NCBI RefSeq assembly: GCF_900090195.1
Contig: NZ_LT607803.1
Location: forward strand, 4,366,229 to 4,430,228
From: Variovorax sp. HW608
GTDB lineage: Bacteria > Pseudomonadota > Gammaproteobacteria > Burkholderiales > Burkholderiaceae_C
Reading direction: 5' to 3'
DNA length: 64,000 nucleotides
The position numbers and the translations under genes were made by a program. Under the pieces are notes generated by a model. That model saw only the letters and a list, made by a program, of their open reading frames with translations, ran no database searches and was not told where the DNA came from. This document shows, piece by piece, positions 17,071 through 25,457 of the stretch (its first letter is position 1; the number at the start of each line of letters is the position of its first letter).

Positions 17071-17775
17071 TCAGGCCGTGGGCGGGTGCGCCTCGGCCGA
17101 GGCAAGCTGCTGCTCCAGCCGCTGCCGGTCCGCCAGCAGCCGGCCGGCCACGAGCTTCACCACCTCGAAGCCGAATGCCGGGTTCTGGAAGTAGAGCTGG
17201 CGGAAGGTGTTCTCGTCGATCTGCAGCACGGTGCAGGGCGTGACGCAGCGCGCGGTGAGGGTGCGGCGCTTGTTGGGTGCGAAGAAGGCGATCTCGCCGA
17301 ACAGGCGCCCGGAGTCCATGACTTCGCCGATCTCCACGAACTCGATCTGCCCCTCCGCGAGGAAATACAGGTGCGTGGCCTCGTCGCCCTTGTGGAAGAG
17401 CACGCCGTTCTTGCGCAGCCGCTTCTTGCGCATGTAGGGCCGCAGCCAGACGCCCGAGAGGTCGCTGGAGTCGGCCGAGGCCCGCACGCGGCGCGTGAGG
17501 CGCACCATTTCGGCCGTGCGGTAGAGGTTGATCGGCAGCATCGTGCCGTGCAGCAGCACCATGATGAACGAGGGATGCAGCGCGCCATAGATCAGGAAAC
17601 CCAGGTTGCCGCCCACCGCCAGGCAGCGCAGCGGGATCATGGTCTTGACGAAGGCGCTGACGATGACCAGCGCCCCGGCAATGCCCGCCGAAACGAGTGC
17701 GACGATGCCGACGGGCGTCTCCAGCGCCTTGTAGAGCGCGGTGAGCGCGGTGTCGAGCAGTGCGATGGAGGACAT
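17071..17775 (-). CDS. Membrane protein with C-terminal cyclic-nucleotide-binding domain
   Basis: A 234-residue protein. The N-terminal half holds about three membrane helices (20–42, 46–62, 67–85) with the segment NLGFLIYGALHPSFIMVLLH, reminiscent of the Popeye-like membrane region. Residues about 115–215 form a cNMP-binding beta-roll: GVLFHKGDEATHLYFLAEGQ, then the phosphate-cassette region SGRLFGEIAFFAPNKRRTLT, where FGEIAFF matches the Gly-Glu of CAP-type domains. A long antisense extension of the frame to 19425 is spurious. The ATG at 17775 precedes the first helix. A cAMP-responsive membrane sensor is a reasonable inference; nothing shows the output. Confidence 0.85.
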   Translation of the reverse strand: MSSIALLDTALTALYKALETPVGIVALVSAGIAGALVIVSAFVKTMIPLRCLAVGGNLGFLIYGALHPSFIMVLLHGTMLPINLYRTAEMVRLTRRVRASADSSDLSGVWLRPYMRKKRLRKNGVLFHKGDEATHLYFLAEGQIEFVEIGEVMDSGRLFGEIAFFAPNKRRTLTARCVTPCTVLQIDENTFRQLYFQNPAFGFEVVKLVAGRLLADRQRLEQQLASAEAHPPTA

Positions 17776-17916
17776 GGGGCTCCTTGTGTCGGCCGGGCGA
17801 AAGCGTAGCGTATCGAGGCGGCGCCGTGAGGGTAAATCAGGGACATCCCACGCCGTGCCGGGAGCAAACTGCGTTCCCGGTCCGGTCGGACCCGGCCACC
17901 ACAAAGGACAGGCACG

Positions 17917-19218
17917 ATGAAGAACTTCGATCTGAACGCGCTGGTCGAACCCGACCGGGTCCACAAGACCGTCTACACCGATCCGGCGATCTTCGATGCC
18001 GAGATGGAGAAGATCTGGGAGCGCACCTGGGTCTACTGCGGCCACGTCTCGCAGGTGCCCAGGCCCGGCGACTACTACGCGGTGACCATCGGCCGCCAGC
18101 CGATGGTCATGGTGCGGCAGCAGGACGGCTCGGTGCGGGTGCTCTACAACCGCTGCCCGCATCGCGGCGTGCAGCTCGTGGGCAATCTCAAGGGCAACAC
18201 CGGCAGCAGCATCGTGTGCTCCTACCACGCCTGGAGCTTCCATCTCGATGGCTCGGTGCGCGCGATCCCGCTCGCGCAGGGCTACGAGGGCACGCGCATG
18301 ACGCGCGACAACCCGGACTGCGGCGTGAAGCCGGCGGCGCGGGTCGACAGCTACCGAGGCTTCGTCTTCGCCAGCCTCGCCCAGGACGGGCCGGCACTGA
18401 TGGAATTCCTCGGCGAGGCGAAGGTCGCCTTCGACGACATGTGCGACCGCTCGCCGGTCGGCGAGGTCGAGGTGGTGCCGATCTGCCACCGCGTGATCCA
18501 GCATTCGAACTGGAAGTTCTTCATGGAGAACCAGCTCGATGCGCTGCATCCCTCGGTCACGCACCAGTCGACCGGCATCGCGGCGGGGCGCGTGGAGAAG
18601 CGGCTGAAAGCGCAGCAGGAGAAGGTGCCGCTGTACTACCACTACCTCTCGGCCTTCGCGTCGAGCTTCGAGCAGTGGAACTCGGTGCAGACCATCAACT
18701 TCCCGCACGGCCACGGCATCCTCAAGGCCTACATGGGGCTGCGCCCTCAGGACCCGGACACGCTCGCACACGAGGCGCTGCTCAAAGAGGCCTACGGCGA
18801 GCAGCGGGCGGAGGAATATCTCTCGCGCAGCATCCATCATGTGCTGGTCTATCCGTACCTCTCGGTGCAGTCGCCGCTGCAGCAGTTGCGCTGCCTGAGG
18901 CCCATCTCGCCGGACAAGACGCTCTCGGAAATCTGGCACTTCCGCCTGAAGGGGGCGCCCGAGGCGATCTACCGCCGCAGCCTCTGGTACTACAACCTCG
19001 TGAACTCGCCGGCCACGATGATCAATGCCGACGACCTCGAGAACTGGACCAAGGGCCAATGGGGACTTCAATCCAACGGCGGCGACTGGGTCAGCTTCCA
19101 CCGCTACTTCGGCGACGACCGCGAGGAGGGCGGCGTGACCTATTCGAACCACGGCACCTCCGAGGCGGTGATGCGCAGCCAGTTCCGCGCCTGGTCGACC
19201 TACCTGTCGGCCGAGTGA
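17917..19218 (+). CDS. Rieske non-heme iron oxygenase, alpha subunit
   Basis: Large catalytic subunit of a ring-hydroxylating oxygenase (433 aa). The Rieske 2Fe-2S ligands are C80-x-H82 (CPHRG) and C101-xx-H104 (CSYHAW). The mononuclear iron site is D208-xx-H211-xxxx-H216 within NQLDALHPSVTH, the canonical facial triad region with the electron-bridging Asp. The ATG at 17917 has AAAGGA upstream. The small subunit follows after 10 bases. No ferredoxin or reductase gene is present in the window, so electrons must come from elsewhere. The substrate is unknown; the neighbouring dehydrogenases and Liv-type importer suggest an aromatic or cyclic carboxylate taken up from outside. Confidence 0.94.
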   Translation: MKNFDLNALVEPDRVHKTVYTDPAIFDAEMEKIWERTWVYCGHVSQVPRPGDYYAVTIGRQPMVMVRQQDGSVRVLYNRCPHRGVQLVGNLKGNTGSSIVCSYHAWSFHLDGSVRAIPLAQGYEGTRMTRDNPDCGVKPAARVDSYRGFVFASLAQDGPALMEFLGEAKVAFDDMCDRSPVGEVEVVPICHRVIQHSNWKFFMENQLDALHPSVTHQSTGIAAGRVEKRLKAQQEKVPLYYHYLSAFASSFEQWNSVQTINFPHGHGILKAYMGLRPQDPDTLAHEALLKEAYGEQRAEEYLSRSIHHVLVYPYLSVQSPLQQLRCLRPISPDKTLSEIWHFRLKGAPEAIYRRSLWYYNLVNSPATMINADDLENWTKGQWGLQSNGGDWVSFHRYFGDDREEGGVTYSNHGTSEAVMRSQFRAWSTYLSAE

Positions 19219-19228
19219 GGAGAAGGCC

Positions 19229-19900
19229 ATGACCGCACGCAAGACCTCCTCCGCGATTCCCGATGCCGGGCCGGACTTCGAACACCTGCTCGCCCAGGAC
19301 GTGGTGATCGAGGGCGGCACCGGCGATGCGCCGACTGGTGCACAGGCGCTGGCGCCCGACCATTCGCCGCGCGCACCGCTGCCTTCGGCCACCGAGTTGC
19401 CGCGCGCCGGCCTCGTCGCCGGCAACGACCTGCAGCGCGAAGTCGAGCAGCTGCTCTACCTGCAGGCCGAGCTGCTCGACCGCAAACTCTGGCAGGCGTG
19501 GATGGACCTGTTCGACGAGCGCGGCATCTACTGGATGCCCGCCGCGCCCGAGCAGACCGAGTGGGAAGGCTCGCCCTCGATCTTCGCCGAAGACAAGCTG
19601 ATGATGGAGATCCGCAAGGGCCGCGTCTCGCATCCCAATGCGTGGTCGCAGGCGCCGATGTGGGAGACCAATCACATCGTCGGCAACGTCGCGATCGAAT
19701 CGGTGGACGGCGGAACCGTCCAGGTCCGTTCGCGCTTCCACATGATGGAGCTGCGCCGCGACGCGGTGCGGCACTTCGGCGGCACCTACCGGCACACGCT
19801 GGGGCGCGATGCCGGCGGCGCGCTGCGCATCGTGCTACAGCGGGTCGACCTGTTCAACGGCCAGGCGCCCTTCGACTACGTGCTGCAGATCTGGGTGTAG
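19229..19900 (+). CDS. Ring-hydroxylating oxygenase, beta (small) subunit
   Basis: A 223-residue partner of the preceding alpha subunit, with the NTF2-like fold of dioxygenase small subunits: LLYLQAELLDRKLWQAWMDL (about 75–94) leading into the cone-shaped sheet, and a C-terminal RIVLQRVDLFNG strand. It has an extra N-terminal stretch of about 65 residues, Ala/Pro-rich, longer than most beta subunits and of unknown use. The ATG at 19229 is preceded by GAGGAGAAGG. It is structural and non-catalytic in known alpha3beta3 enzymes. It is convergent with the GntR gene, whose stop is 18 bases away. Confidence 0.9.
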   Translation: MTARKTSSAIPDAGPDFEHLLAQDVVIEGGTGDAPTGAQALAPDHSPRAPLPSATELPRAGLVAGNDLQREVEQLLYLQAELLDRKLWQAWMDLFDERGIYWMPAAPEQTEWEGSPSIFAEDKLMMEIRKGRVSHPNAWSQAPMWETNHIVGNVAIESVDGGTVQVRSRFHMMELRRDAVRHFGGTYRHTLGRDAGGALRIVLQRVDLFNGQAPFDYVLQIWV

Positions 19901-19918
19901 GGTGAGCACGCCCTGGCG

Positions 19919-20587
19919 CTACTTCTTCCGCCGCTCGAAGTTGTTCTTGAAGATCACGCCCGCGTAGTAGACATGCTCGCGCATGAGCTGCTCGGCACGG
20001 GCGGCATCGCGCGCCAGCACCGCCTCGACGATGCGGTGGTGGTCGCCATGCGAGCGCAGGATCACGCCGTATTCCACGTCCCACAGCACGATGCGGTCGG
20101 AGGCGTAGGGGATGTTGTGGGCCTGCTCCGCGAAGCGCCCCAGCCACGGGTTCGCGGCGGCCGCGAGCAGCGTGTTGTGCAGGTCCACGTTCATCTTCTG
20201 GTAGGGCTCGTGCTCGTCGGGATTCAGCGCGCCGCCCGAGAGGATGCGGTCGCCGGTGGCGAGGCAGTCGAGCACGATGCGCGCCTGCTCGTCGCTCAGG
20301 CCGCGCTGCGCGGCGCTGCGGCAGGCCAGCCCCTCGAGCACCGCGCGCACCTCGTAGGCGGCAAGGATGTCGTCGAGTTCGAACTCGCGCACCACGTAGC
20401 CGCGCTTGGGCTGGTGGACGATCAGGCCCTCGTTGGCCAGCGTGGCGAGCGCCGCGCGCACGGGGGTGCGTGACACCCCCAGCACCTCGCCCAGCGGAAT
20501 TTCCTCGATGCGCTCCCCGGCCTGGAAACGGCCGTGAAGGATCCAGTCGCGCACCGTCTCGGTGACCTGTTGGGACAGCGTTTGCAC
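19919..20587 (-). CDS. GntR-family regulator (FCD/FadR subfamily)
   Basis: A 222-residue repressor-type regulator. N-terminal winged HTH (about residues 1–70; GEVLGVSRTPVRAALATLA is the recognition region) and an all-helical FCD ligand domain with metal-binding-type His residues (DLHNTLL, HGDHHRIVEAV). GTG at 20587 is chosen for its GGAGG; the frame is open to 20677, but that extension would run through the upstream operator-like site. It is divergent from an SDR that begins the second half of the catabolic cluster. Two GTATAC-centred palindromes in the shared intergenic region are the likely binding sites. The effector is probably a pathway intermediate. Confidence 0.9.
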   Translation of the reverse strand: MQTLSQQVTETVRDWILHGRFQAGERIEEIPLGEVLGVSRTPVRAALATLANEGLIVHQPKRGYVVREFELDDILAAYEVRAVLEGLACRSAAQRGLSDEQARIVLDCLATGDRILSGGALNPDEHEPYQKMNVDLHNTLLAAAANPWLGRFAEQAHNIPYASDRIVLWDVEYGVILRSHGDHHRIVEAVLARDAARAEQLMREHVYYAGVIFKNNFERRKK

Positions 20588-20619
20588 GTCTCGTTTTCCT
20601 CCGTCTGCAGTGCCTGCAA

Positions 20620-20690
20620 GTATACATGCGTGCCATGAAATGGCCGATTCCAGGGTAAACCCCAGAGATTGAGGCATATCATGTATACAT
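20620..20690. promoter_or_regulatory. Twin GTATAC operator-like sites between gntR and the SDR gene
   Basis: GTATAC occurs at 20620–20625 and again at 20683–20688, exactly 63 bp apart (six helical turns). The second is the core of a perfect palindrome ATGTATACAT (20681–20690). FCD-type GntR proteins bind GT-N(0–1)-AC-centred palindromes, so these are good candidates for a cooperative looped or side-by-side repression site. Confidence 0.65.
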
Positions 20691-20740
20691 AATGGCCATC
20701 AAAGCGGCATTGCGCCGAGTCAAACGGAGCCACATCAAAG

Positions 20741-21514
20741 ATGAGTCAGGACAGCAAGGAACGGCGCCTCGCGCTGGTCACCGGCGGCGGCCGTGGCATC
20801 GGCGAGGCGGTCTGCCGGCAGCTCGCCAGCCAGGGGCTGCGCGTGGTGGTGGCGGACATCGATGGCGACAACGCGGCGCGCGTCGCCCGGGAACTCGGCG
20901 CGGGCCACGCCGCGGAGACGGTGGACGTGGCCGACGAAGCCGCCGTGATCGGCCTTTTCGAGCGGGTCGAAGCCGCCCACGGCCCGGTCGCGGTGCTGGT
21001 CTGCGTGGCCGGCCTCCTGATCCTGCCGAACGGCGAGCGTCCGCTGATCAAGGACATGAGCATGGATACATGGGAGCGCAGCTTCGCGGTGAACACCCGC
21101 GGCGCCTTCCTGTGCAGCCGTGAATACCTGCGCCGCCGCGAGGCGAATCCGCTCGCGCAGGGCCGGGTGGTCTTCTTCGGTTCGGTCGCGGCCCAACTGG
21201 GCGGCTACCGCTCCAGCGCGGCCTACATCGGCGCGAAGGCGGCGGTGCACGGCTACGCGAAGGCCTTCGCGCGCGAATCGGCGCACCTTCGCATCACGGC
21301 CAACGTGATCGCGCCGGGGCTGATCGACACCGACATGCTGCGCGCCACCGTCACCAGCAGCGGCGCGCTCGCGGCGGCGGCGCAGAACATCCCCCTGGGC
21401 CGTGTCGGCCGGGTCGACGACGTGGCGGCGGCAGTGGCCTACCTCGTCTCGCCGGCGGCGGAGTACATCACCGGCAACGTCATCGACGTGAACGGCGGCT
21501 ACCGCATGCAGTGA
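20741..21514 (+). CDS. Short-chain dehydrogenase/reductase (first of three)
   Basis: A 257-residue classical SDR using NAD(P). The cofactor motif is TGGGRGIGEAV (near residues 15–25) and the acidic ADID after beta-2 favours NAD(H). The catalytic Ser lies in FFGSVAAQ and Tyr/Lys in YIGAK. The NNAG motif is altered to VCVAG. The C-terminus VIDVNGGYRMQ is typical. The ATG at 20741 lies downstream of the GntR operators. Together with the Rieske oxygenase it could be a cis-diol dehydrogenase, but three SDRs are available in the cluster and the sequence does not say which one does this. Confidence 0.88.
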   Translation: MSQDSKERRLALVTGGGRGIGEAVCRQLASQGLRVVVADIDGDNAARVARELGAGHAAETVDVADEAAVIGLFERVEAAHGPVAVLVCVAGLLILPNGERPLIKDMSMDTWERSFAVNTRGAFLCSREYLRRREANPLAQGRVVFFGSVAAQLGGYRSSAAYIGAKAAVHGYAKAFARESAHLRITANVIAPGLIDTDMLRATVTSSGALAAAAQNIPLGRVGRVDDVAAAVAYLVSPAAEYITGNVIDVNGGYRMQ

Positions 21515-21581
21515 GGCCGCGCGCCGGCCCGCCATCCCTTTGCAAATCGAATCACAGCCCACAGGACCCACAGGAGACAAC

Positions 21582-22790
21582 ATGAAATTCCTTCGCACCT
21601 TCGCCGCCGCCGCCTGCGTGCTGGCCCTTTGCGCCGCGCACGCCCAGGGCGAGCCCGGCGTGACCGACAAGACCATCAGGATCGGCCTGTTCGGCCCCTT
21701 GTCCGGCAACTCGATGGCCTATGGCTTCGACGTGATGAACGCGGCCAAGATGTACTACGACAAGGTCAACAAGGAAGGCGGCGTCAACGGCCGCAAGATC
21801 GAGCTCGTGGTCGAGGACGACCGCTGCAACGCCAACGACCTGCTGGCCGCGGTCAAGAAGCTCACCGAGCAGGACAAGGTGTTCGCGCTCAACGGCGGCT
21901 CTTGTTCTGCGGCGGTGGTCGGTGCGCGCGAGTACGTCGAGCGCGAGCAGATCCCCTTCGTGATGCTCAACGCCTCGGGCGACGGCGCGCTGTATCCGCC
22001 GTCGAAGTACATCTACGGCGCGTTCTCGATCTCGCAGCGTGCGGTGGGCGGCTCGATGGTGCAGTTCGCGGCCGAGCACCTCAAGGGCAAGAAGATCGGC
22101 TACATCAACCACGACGACGCCTACGGCGGCTGGAACCTCGAGGCCGCGCAGTTCCAGGCCAAGAAGCTCGGCGTCGACCTGCAGGTGCAGTCGATCAACC
22201 CGAACCTCACCGACGTCACGGCGCCGATGCTCAAGATCCGCGCTGCCAACCCGGACGTGCTGCTCATCACCACCTATGCGCGCCCGGTCGGCCTGCTGGT
22301 GAAGAAGGCGCAGGAGCTGGGCTGGAACAAGCCGATCGTGATCGGCGTCAACGGTACCGCCGACCTCAGGCAGCTGGTGGAGAACGTCGGCAACAAGGAA
22401 GCCTTCAAGAACGTCTACATCCAGGAAGTGCTGGCCGACGTGCCCGGTGGCCCGAAGCTCAAGTGGGTCTACGACATGTACAAGAGCTACTACCCCGAGC
22501 TGGCCGCCAAGCCCGGCTATCCGCAGACCTACATGCCCTATGGCATCCCGCCCGCGATGGTGGTGGTCGATGCGCTGAAGGCGGCCGGCCCGCAGCTGAC
22601 GCGCGAGAAGTTCCTCACCGCGCTCGCGCAGACGAAGATCGACACCGGCGTGATGGCCGGACCGATCGTGCTCACCGCGGCGGACCATGCGGGCCAGAAG
22701 TCGGCGATCTACCTGAAGTTCGACGGCGAGAACAAGACGCTGGTGCCCGGCACCTACGCCAGCCAGTGGACCTACCAGCAGCCCAAGTGA
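21582..22790 (+). CDS. ABC transporter substrate-binding protein, Leu/Ile/Val type
   Basis: Periplasmic type-I binding protein (402 aa) with a signal peptide (cleavage near AAHAQ|GEP). The mature part begins VTDKTIRIGLFGPLSGN and contains NKEGGVNGRKIELVVEDDRCN, both standard in LivJ/LivK-like proteins. In Burkholderiales such proteins bind aromatic or hydroxy acids as often as amino acids. The ATG at 21582 has AGGAGA. The rest of the importer follows immediately in the order H–M–G–F, after a strong hairpin at 22794–22816. The ligand is probably the substrate of the oxygenase cluster (inference). Confidence 0.93.
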   Translation: MKFLRTFAAAACVLALCAAHAQGEPGVTDKTIRIGLFGPLSGNSMAYGFDVMNAAKMYYDKVNKEGGVNGRKIELVVEDDRCNANDLLAAVKKLTEQDKVFALNGGSCSAAVVGAREYVEREQIPFVMLNASGDGALYPPSKYIYGAFSISQRAVGGSMVQFAAEHLKGKKIGYINHDDAYGGWNLEAAQFQAKKLGVDLQVQSINPNLTDVTAPMLKIRAANPDVLLITTYARPVGLLVKKAQELGWNKPIVIGVNGTADLRQLVENVGNKEAFKNVYIQEVLADVPGGPKLKWVYDMYKSYYPELAAKPGYPQTYMPYGIPPAMVVVDALKAAGPQLTREKFLTALAQTKIDTGVMAGPIVLTAADHAGQKSAIYLKFDGENKTLVPGTYASQWTYQQPK

Positions 22791-22793
22791 GCG

Positions 22794-22816
22794 GCGGGCG
22801 GCCGGCGGCCGCTCGC
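22794..22816 (+). other. Intercistronic hairpin between the binding-protein and permease genes
   Basis: GCGGGCGGCC – GGC – GGCCGCTCGC folds into a 10-bp stem (one G·U) with a 3-base loop, starting 4 bases after the binding-protein stop and ending 9 bases before the livH ATG. There is no U-tract. Such hairpins commonly stabilise the upstream mRNA so that the binding protein is made in excess of the membrane parts. Confidence 0.5.
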
Positions 22817-22825
22817 GTGTGAACC

Positions 22826-23725
22826 ATGACTCTCTCTGACATCTGGCTCTTCCTGCAGCAGGGCGTGTTGTCGGGCCTGGTCACGGGCAGCGTGTACGCG
22901 CTGCTGGCCATCGCCATCGTGGCGGTGTTCAAGACCACCGACGTGCCGAACTTCGCGCAGGGCGAGATCTTCATGGCCGGCGGCTACATCGCGCTGATGC
23001 TGCTGGCGGCGAATCTCTCGTATGCGCTGGTGATCCCGCTGACGCTGGTTGCGGTCGCTGCGCTGGCGGCGCTGTTCCAGCGCGTGGTGATGGAGCGCGT
23101 CACGCAATCGAAGGGCGTCGGCGTGCAGTTCGTGATCGCCACGCTCGGCCTCGCCTATGCGCTCAAGGGGCTGGTGCGCCAGACCGGCCTCGGCGATACG
23201 CCGCGCTCGCTGCCCTCGCTCTTTCCGAGCGACCCGGTGCTGATCGGCGACGCCGCGCTGACCTGGCTGGACATCGCGATCTTCGCGACCTCGGTCGTGA
23301 CGATGCTGCTGATCTACCTGATGTTCAACAAGACCCGCATCGGCAAGGCGATGCGGGCGGTCGGCATGAACCCGCGCGCGGCGCAGATCGTGGGCATCCG
23401 GCTCTCGCGCATCCGCATGATGGTGTGGGCGCTGTCGGGGCTGATCTCGGCGCTCGCTGCGCTGCTCATCACGCCCAAGATCCTGATCACGCCGGACATC
23501 GCGCACATCGCGATCCTGGCCTACGCCGCGGCGATCGTCGGCGGCTTCAACAGCCTGCCGGGCGCGGTGCTCGGCGGCCTCATCGTCGGCGTGATCGAGA
23601 ACCTCGTGGGGCTCTTCATCTCCACCAACGCGATCGTGGTCGCGCCCTTCCTCGCGATCCTGGTCACGCTCATCGCCCGTCCGCAAGGGATCCTCGGCGG
23701 CGCATTGCAGGTCAAGAAGGTATGA
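22826..23725 (+). CDS. livH: Branched-chain-type ABC permease LivH
   Basis: Inner-membrane permease, 299 aa, about eight helices. Typical segments are GSVYALLAIAIVAVFKTTDV near the N-terminus, the coupling region KTRIGKAMRAVGMNPRAAQ, and the C-terminal GGFNSLPGAVLGGLIVGVIE. The ATG at 22826 has little Shine-Dalgarno and follows the hairpin, suggesting lower translation than the binding protein. The stop overlaps the livM start (ATGA). The importer is almost certainly specific to this cluster's substrate rather than a housekeeping leucine system (inference from location). Confidence 0.93.
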   Translation: MTLSDIWLFLQQGVLSGLVTGSVYALLAIAIVAVFKTTDVPNFAQGEIFMAGGYIALMLLAANLSYALVIPLTLVAVAALAALFQRVVMERVTQSKGVGVQFVIATLGLAYALKGLVRQTGLGDTPRSLPSLFPSDPVLIGDAALTWLDIAIFATSVVTMLLIYLMFNKTRIGKAMRAVGMNPRAAQIVGIRLSRIRMMVWALSGLISALAALLITPKILITPDIAHIAILAYAAAIVGGFNSLPGAVLGGLIVGVIENLVGLFISTNAIVVAPFLAILVTLIARPQGILGGALQVKKV

Positions 23726-24696
23726 AGTCCATGAATCCCGACCGCTGGGCCCTGCTGCTCGGCGCCGTGGTCCTGCTGGTGTTGCCGTTCACCGTGTCGG
23801 GCTACGTGCTCTACATCGCGAACCTGCTGATGGTGTTCGTCGTGCTCTCGCTGGGCATGCACGTGGTGATCGGCGAGGCGGGACAGTTCGCGCTCTCGCA
23901 CACCGCGTTCTACGGCATCGGCATCTACACGGCCGGCCTCATCAATGCCGCGTGGCATCCGCCGTTCATCGTCTCGATCATCGCGGGCGGCGTCCTGTCG
24001 GCGCTGCTCGGCTACATCATCGGCCTGCTGGCGCTGCGCATGCGCGACATCTATCTTGCGCTCGCGACCTTCGCCTTCGGCGAGGCGATGCAGTGGGTGT
24101 TCCTCAACTGGGAGAACGTCACCGGCGGATCGAACGGCATGCGCATGCAGCCGGCCGAGCTGTTCGGCTACAAGCTCACGAACGACCTCCAGGCTTACCC
24201 CTTCGTCGTGCTCATTGCGGCGCTGATGCTCTGGGCCACGGTGGCGCTGTCGCGCTCGCAGTACGGCGCGTCGCTGCGCGCGGTGCGCGAAAGCGACGTC
24301 GCCGCGATGGCGATGGGCATCGACGTCAAGGCGATGAAGCAGAGCGCGTTCGCGGTCTCGGCGGCCTTCGCGGGCATCGCGGGCGGCATGTACACGCTGT
24401 TCGTCTCGTTCATCCATCCCGAGAGCCTGGGCTTCCAGACCACGATCCTCGTGCTCACGATGGTGGTGGTCGGCGGCATCGGCTCGGTGCGCGGCGCGGT
24501 TGCCGGCGCGATCGTCTTCGGGCTGATCTCCGAACTGCTGCGGCAGGCGCTCTCGATCCAGGAAATCATCTACGGCGTGATCCTCATGGGCTTCATGATG
24601 TTCAAGCCGCGCGGGCTGTTCGCGGACCGTTCGCGGCGTGCACCGGCCGCTGCGCCGCCTGTCCAGCAGCCCGCCGTGCGGAGGACCGCGCAATGA
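23722..24696 (+). CDS. livM: Branched-chain-type ABC permease LivM
   Basis: Second permease subunit, 324 aa. Characteristic parts are VLSLGMHVVIGEAGQFALSH, ALRMRDIYLALATFAFGEA and the coupling loop RSQYGASLRAVRESDVAAMA, then GGIGSVRGAVAGAIVF. The C-terminal tail is Arg/Ala/Pro-rich. The start at 23722 overlaps the livH stop by four bases, and its own stop overlaps livG by four. The heterodimer with LivH forms the channel. Confidence 0.94.
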   Translation: MKSMNPDRWALLLGAVVLLVLPFTVSGYVLYIANLLMVFVVLSLGMHVVIGEAGQFALSHTAFYGIGIYTAGLINAAWHPPFIVSIIAGGVLSALLGYIIGLLALRMRDIYLALATFAFGEAMQWVFLNWENVTGGSNGMRMQPAELFGYKLTNDLQAYPFVVLIAALMLWATVALSRSQYGASLRAVRESDVAAMAMGIDVKAMKQSAFAVSAAFAGIAGGMYTLFVSFIHPESLGFQTTILVLTMVVVGGIGSVRGAVAGAIVFGLISELLRQALSIQEIIYGVILMGFMMFKPRGLFADRSRRAPAAAPPVQQPAVRRTAQ

Positions 24697-25457
24697 GCCA
24701 GACGCCCTTTCTCGACGTCTCGGGCATCACGGTCAAGTTCGGTGGCCTCACCGCGGTCAGCGACCTCTCGTTCCAGGTCCGGCGCGGCAGCATCCACGCG
24801 CTGATCGGGCCGAACGGCGCGGGCAAATCGACCACCTTCAACTGCATCTCGCGCTACTACCAGCCGAATTCGGGCCGCATCCATCTCGACGGGCAGGACG
24901 TGTCGAACCACCGTCCGGCGCAGATGGCCGGCCTCGGCGTCGCGCGCACCTTCCAGAACCTCGAACTGTTCGGCGAGCTGAGCGTGTGGGAGAACGTGCT
25001 GCTCGGCTGCCATGCGCACAGCGCCAACACGCTGGGCAAGCTGCTGCGCCGGCCGGACGGCCAGACGCGCGACCTGGTCGACAGCCTGATCGAGCGCGTC
25101 GGCCTCACGCACGACCGCATGACCCGCGCGAAGGAGCTCGACTTCGGCCACCAGAAGCTGCTGGAGATTGCACGCGCGCTCGCGCTCAAGCCGCGCCTGC
25201 TGCTGCTCGACGAGCCGGCCGCCGGTCTGCGCAATGCCGACATCGAGCACCTCGACAAGCTCCTGACCGAACTGTCGCGGCGCGACGGCATCACCGTGCT
25301 GCTGGTCGAGCACGTGATGCAGCTCGTGATGTCCATTTCCGATCGCATCACCGTGATGTCCTTCGGCCAGAAGCTCGCGGAAGGCACGCCGCAGGAGATC
25401 GGCCAGGACCCGAGGGTCATCGAAGCCTACCTGGGCAAGGGAGCCGCCCGTGTCTGA
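24693..25457 (+). CDS. livG: Branched-chain-type ABC ATPase LivG
   Basis: A 254-residue ATPase. Walker A GPNGAGKSTT, Q-loop ARTFQNLELF (typical LivG), Walker B LLLLDEPAAGL with LRNADIE instead of the more usual LNPxE, and H-loop LLVEHVMQLVM. The signature region is atypical: where LSxGxQ is expected the sequence reads ELDFGHQKLLEIARAL, which is common in LivG proteins. The ATG at 24693 overlaps livM by four bases, and the C-terminus overlaps livF by eight. Confidence 0.94.
   Translation: MSQTPFLDVSGITVKFGGLTAVSDLSFQVRRGSIHALIGPNGAGKSTTFNCISRYYQPNSGRIHLDGQDVSNHRPAQMAGLGVARTFQNLELFGELSVWENVLLGCHAHSANTLGKLLRRPDGQTRDLVDSLIERVGLTHDRMTRAKELDFGHQKLLEIARALALKPRLLLLDEPAAGLRNADIEHLDKLLTELSRRDGITVLLVEHVMQLVMSISDRITVMSFGQKLAEGTPQEIGQDPRVIEAYLGKGAARV

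Noticed and set aside
17776..19425. N-terminal extension of the cNMP-binding protein frame
   Set aside because: It lies antisense to both Rieske oxygenase genes and lacks any domain; the membrane protein has a proper ATG at 17775.
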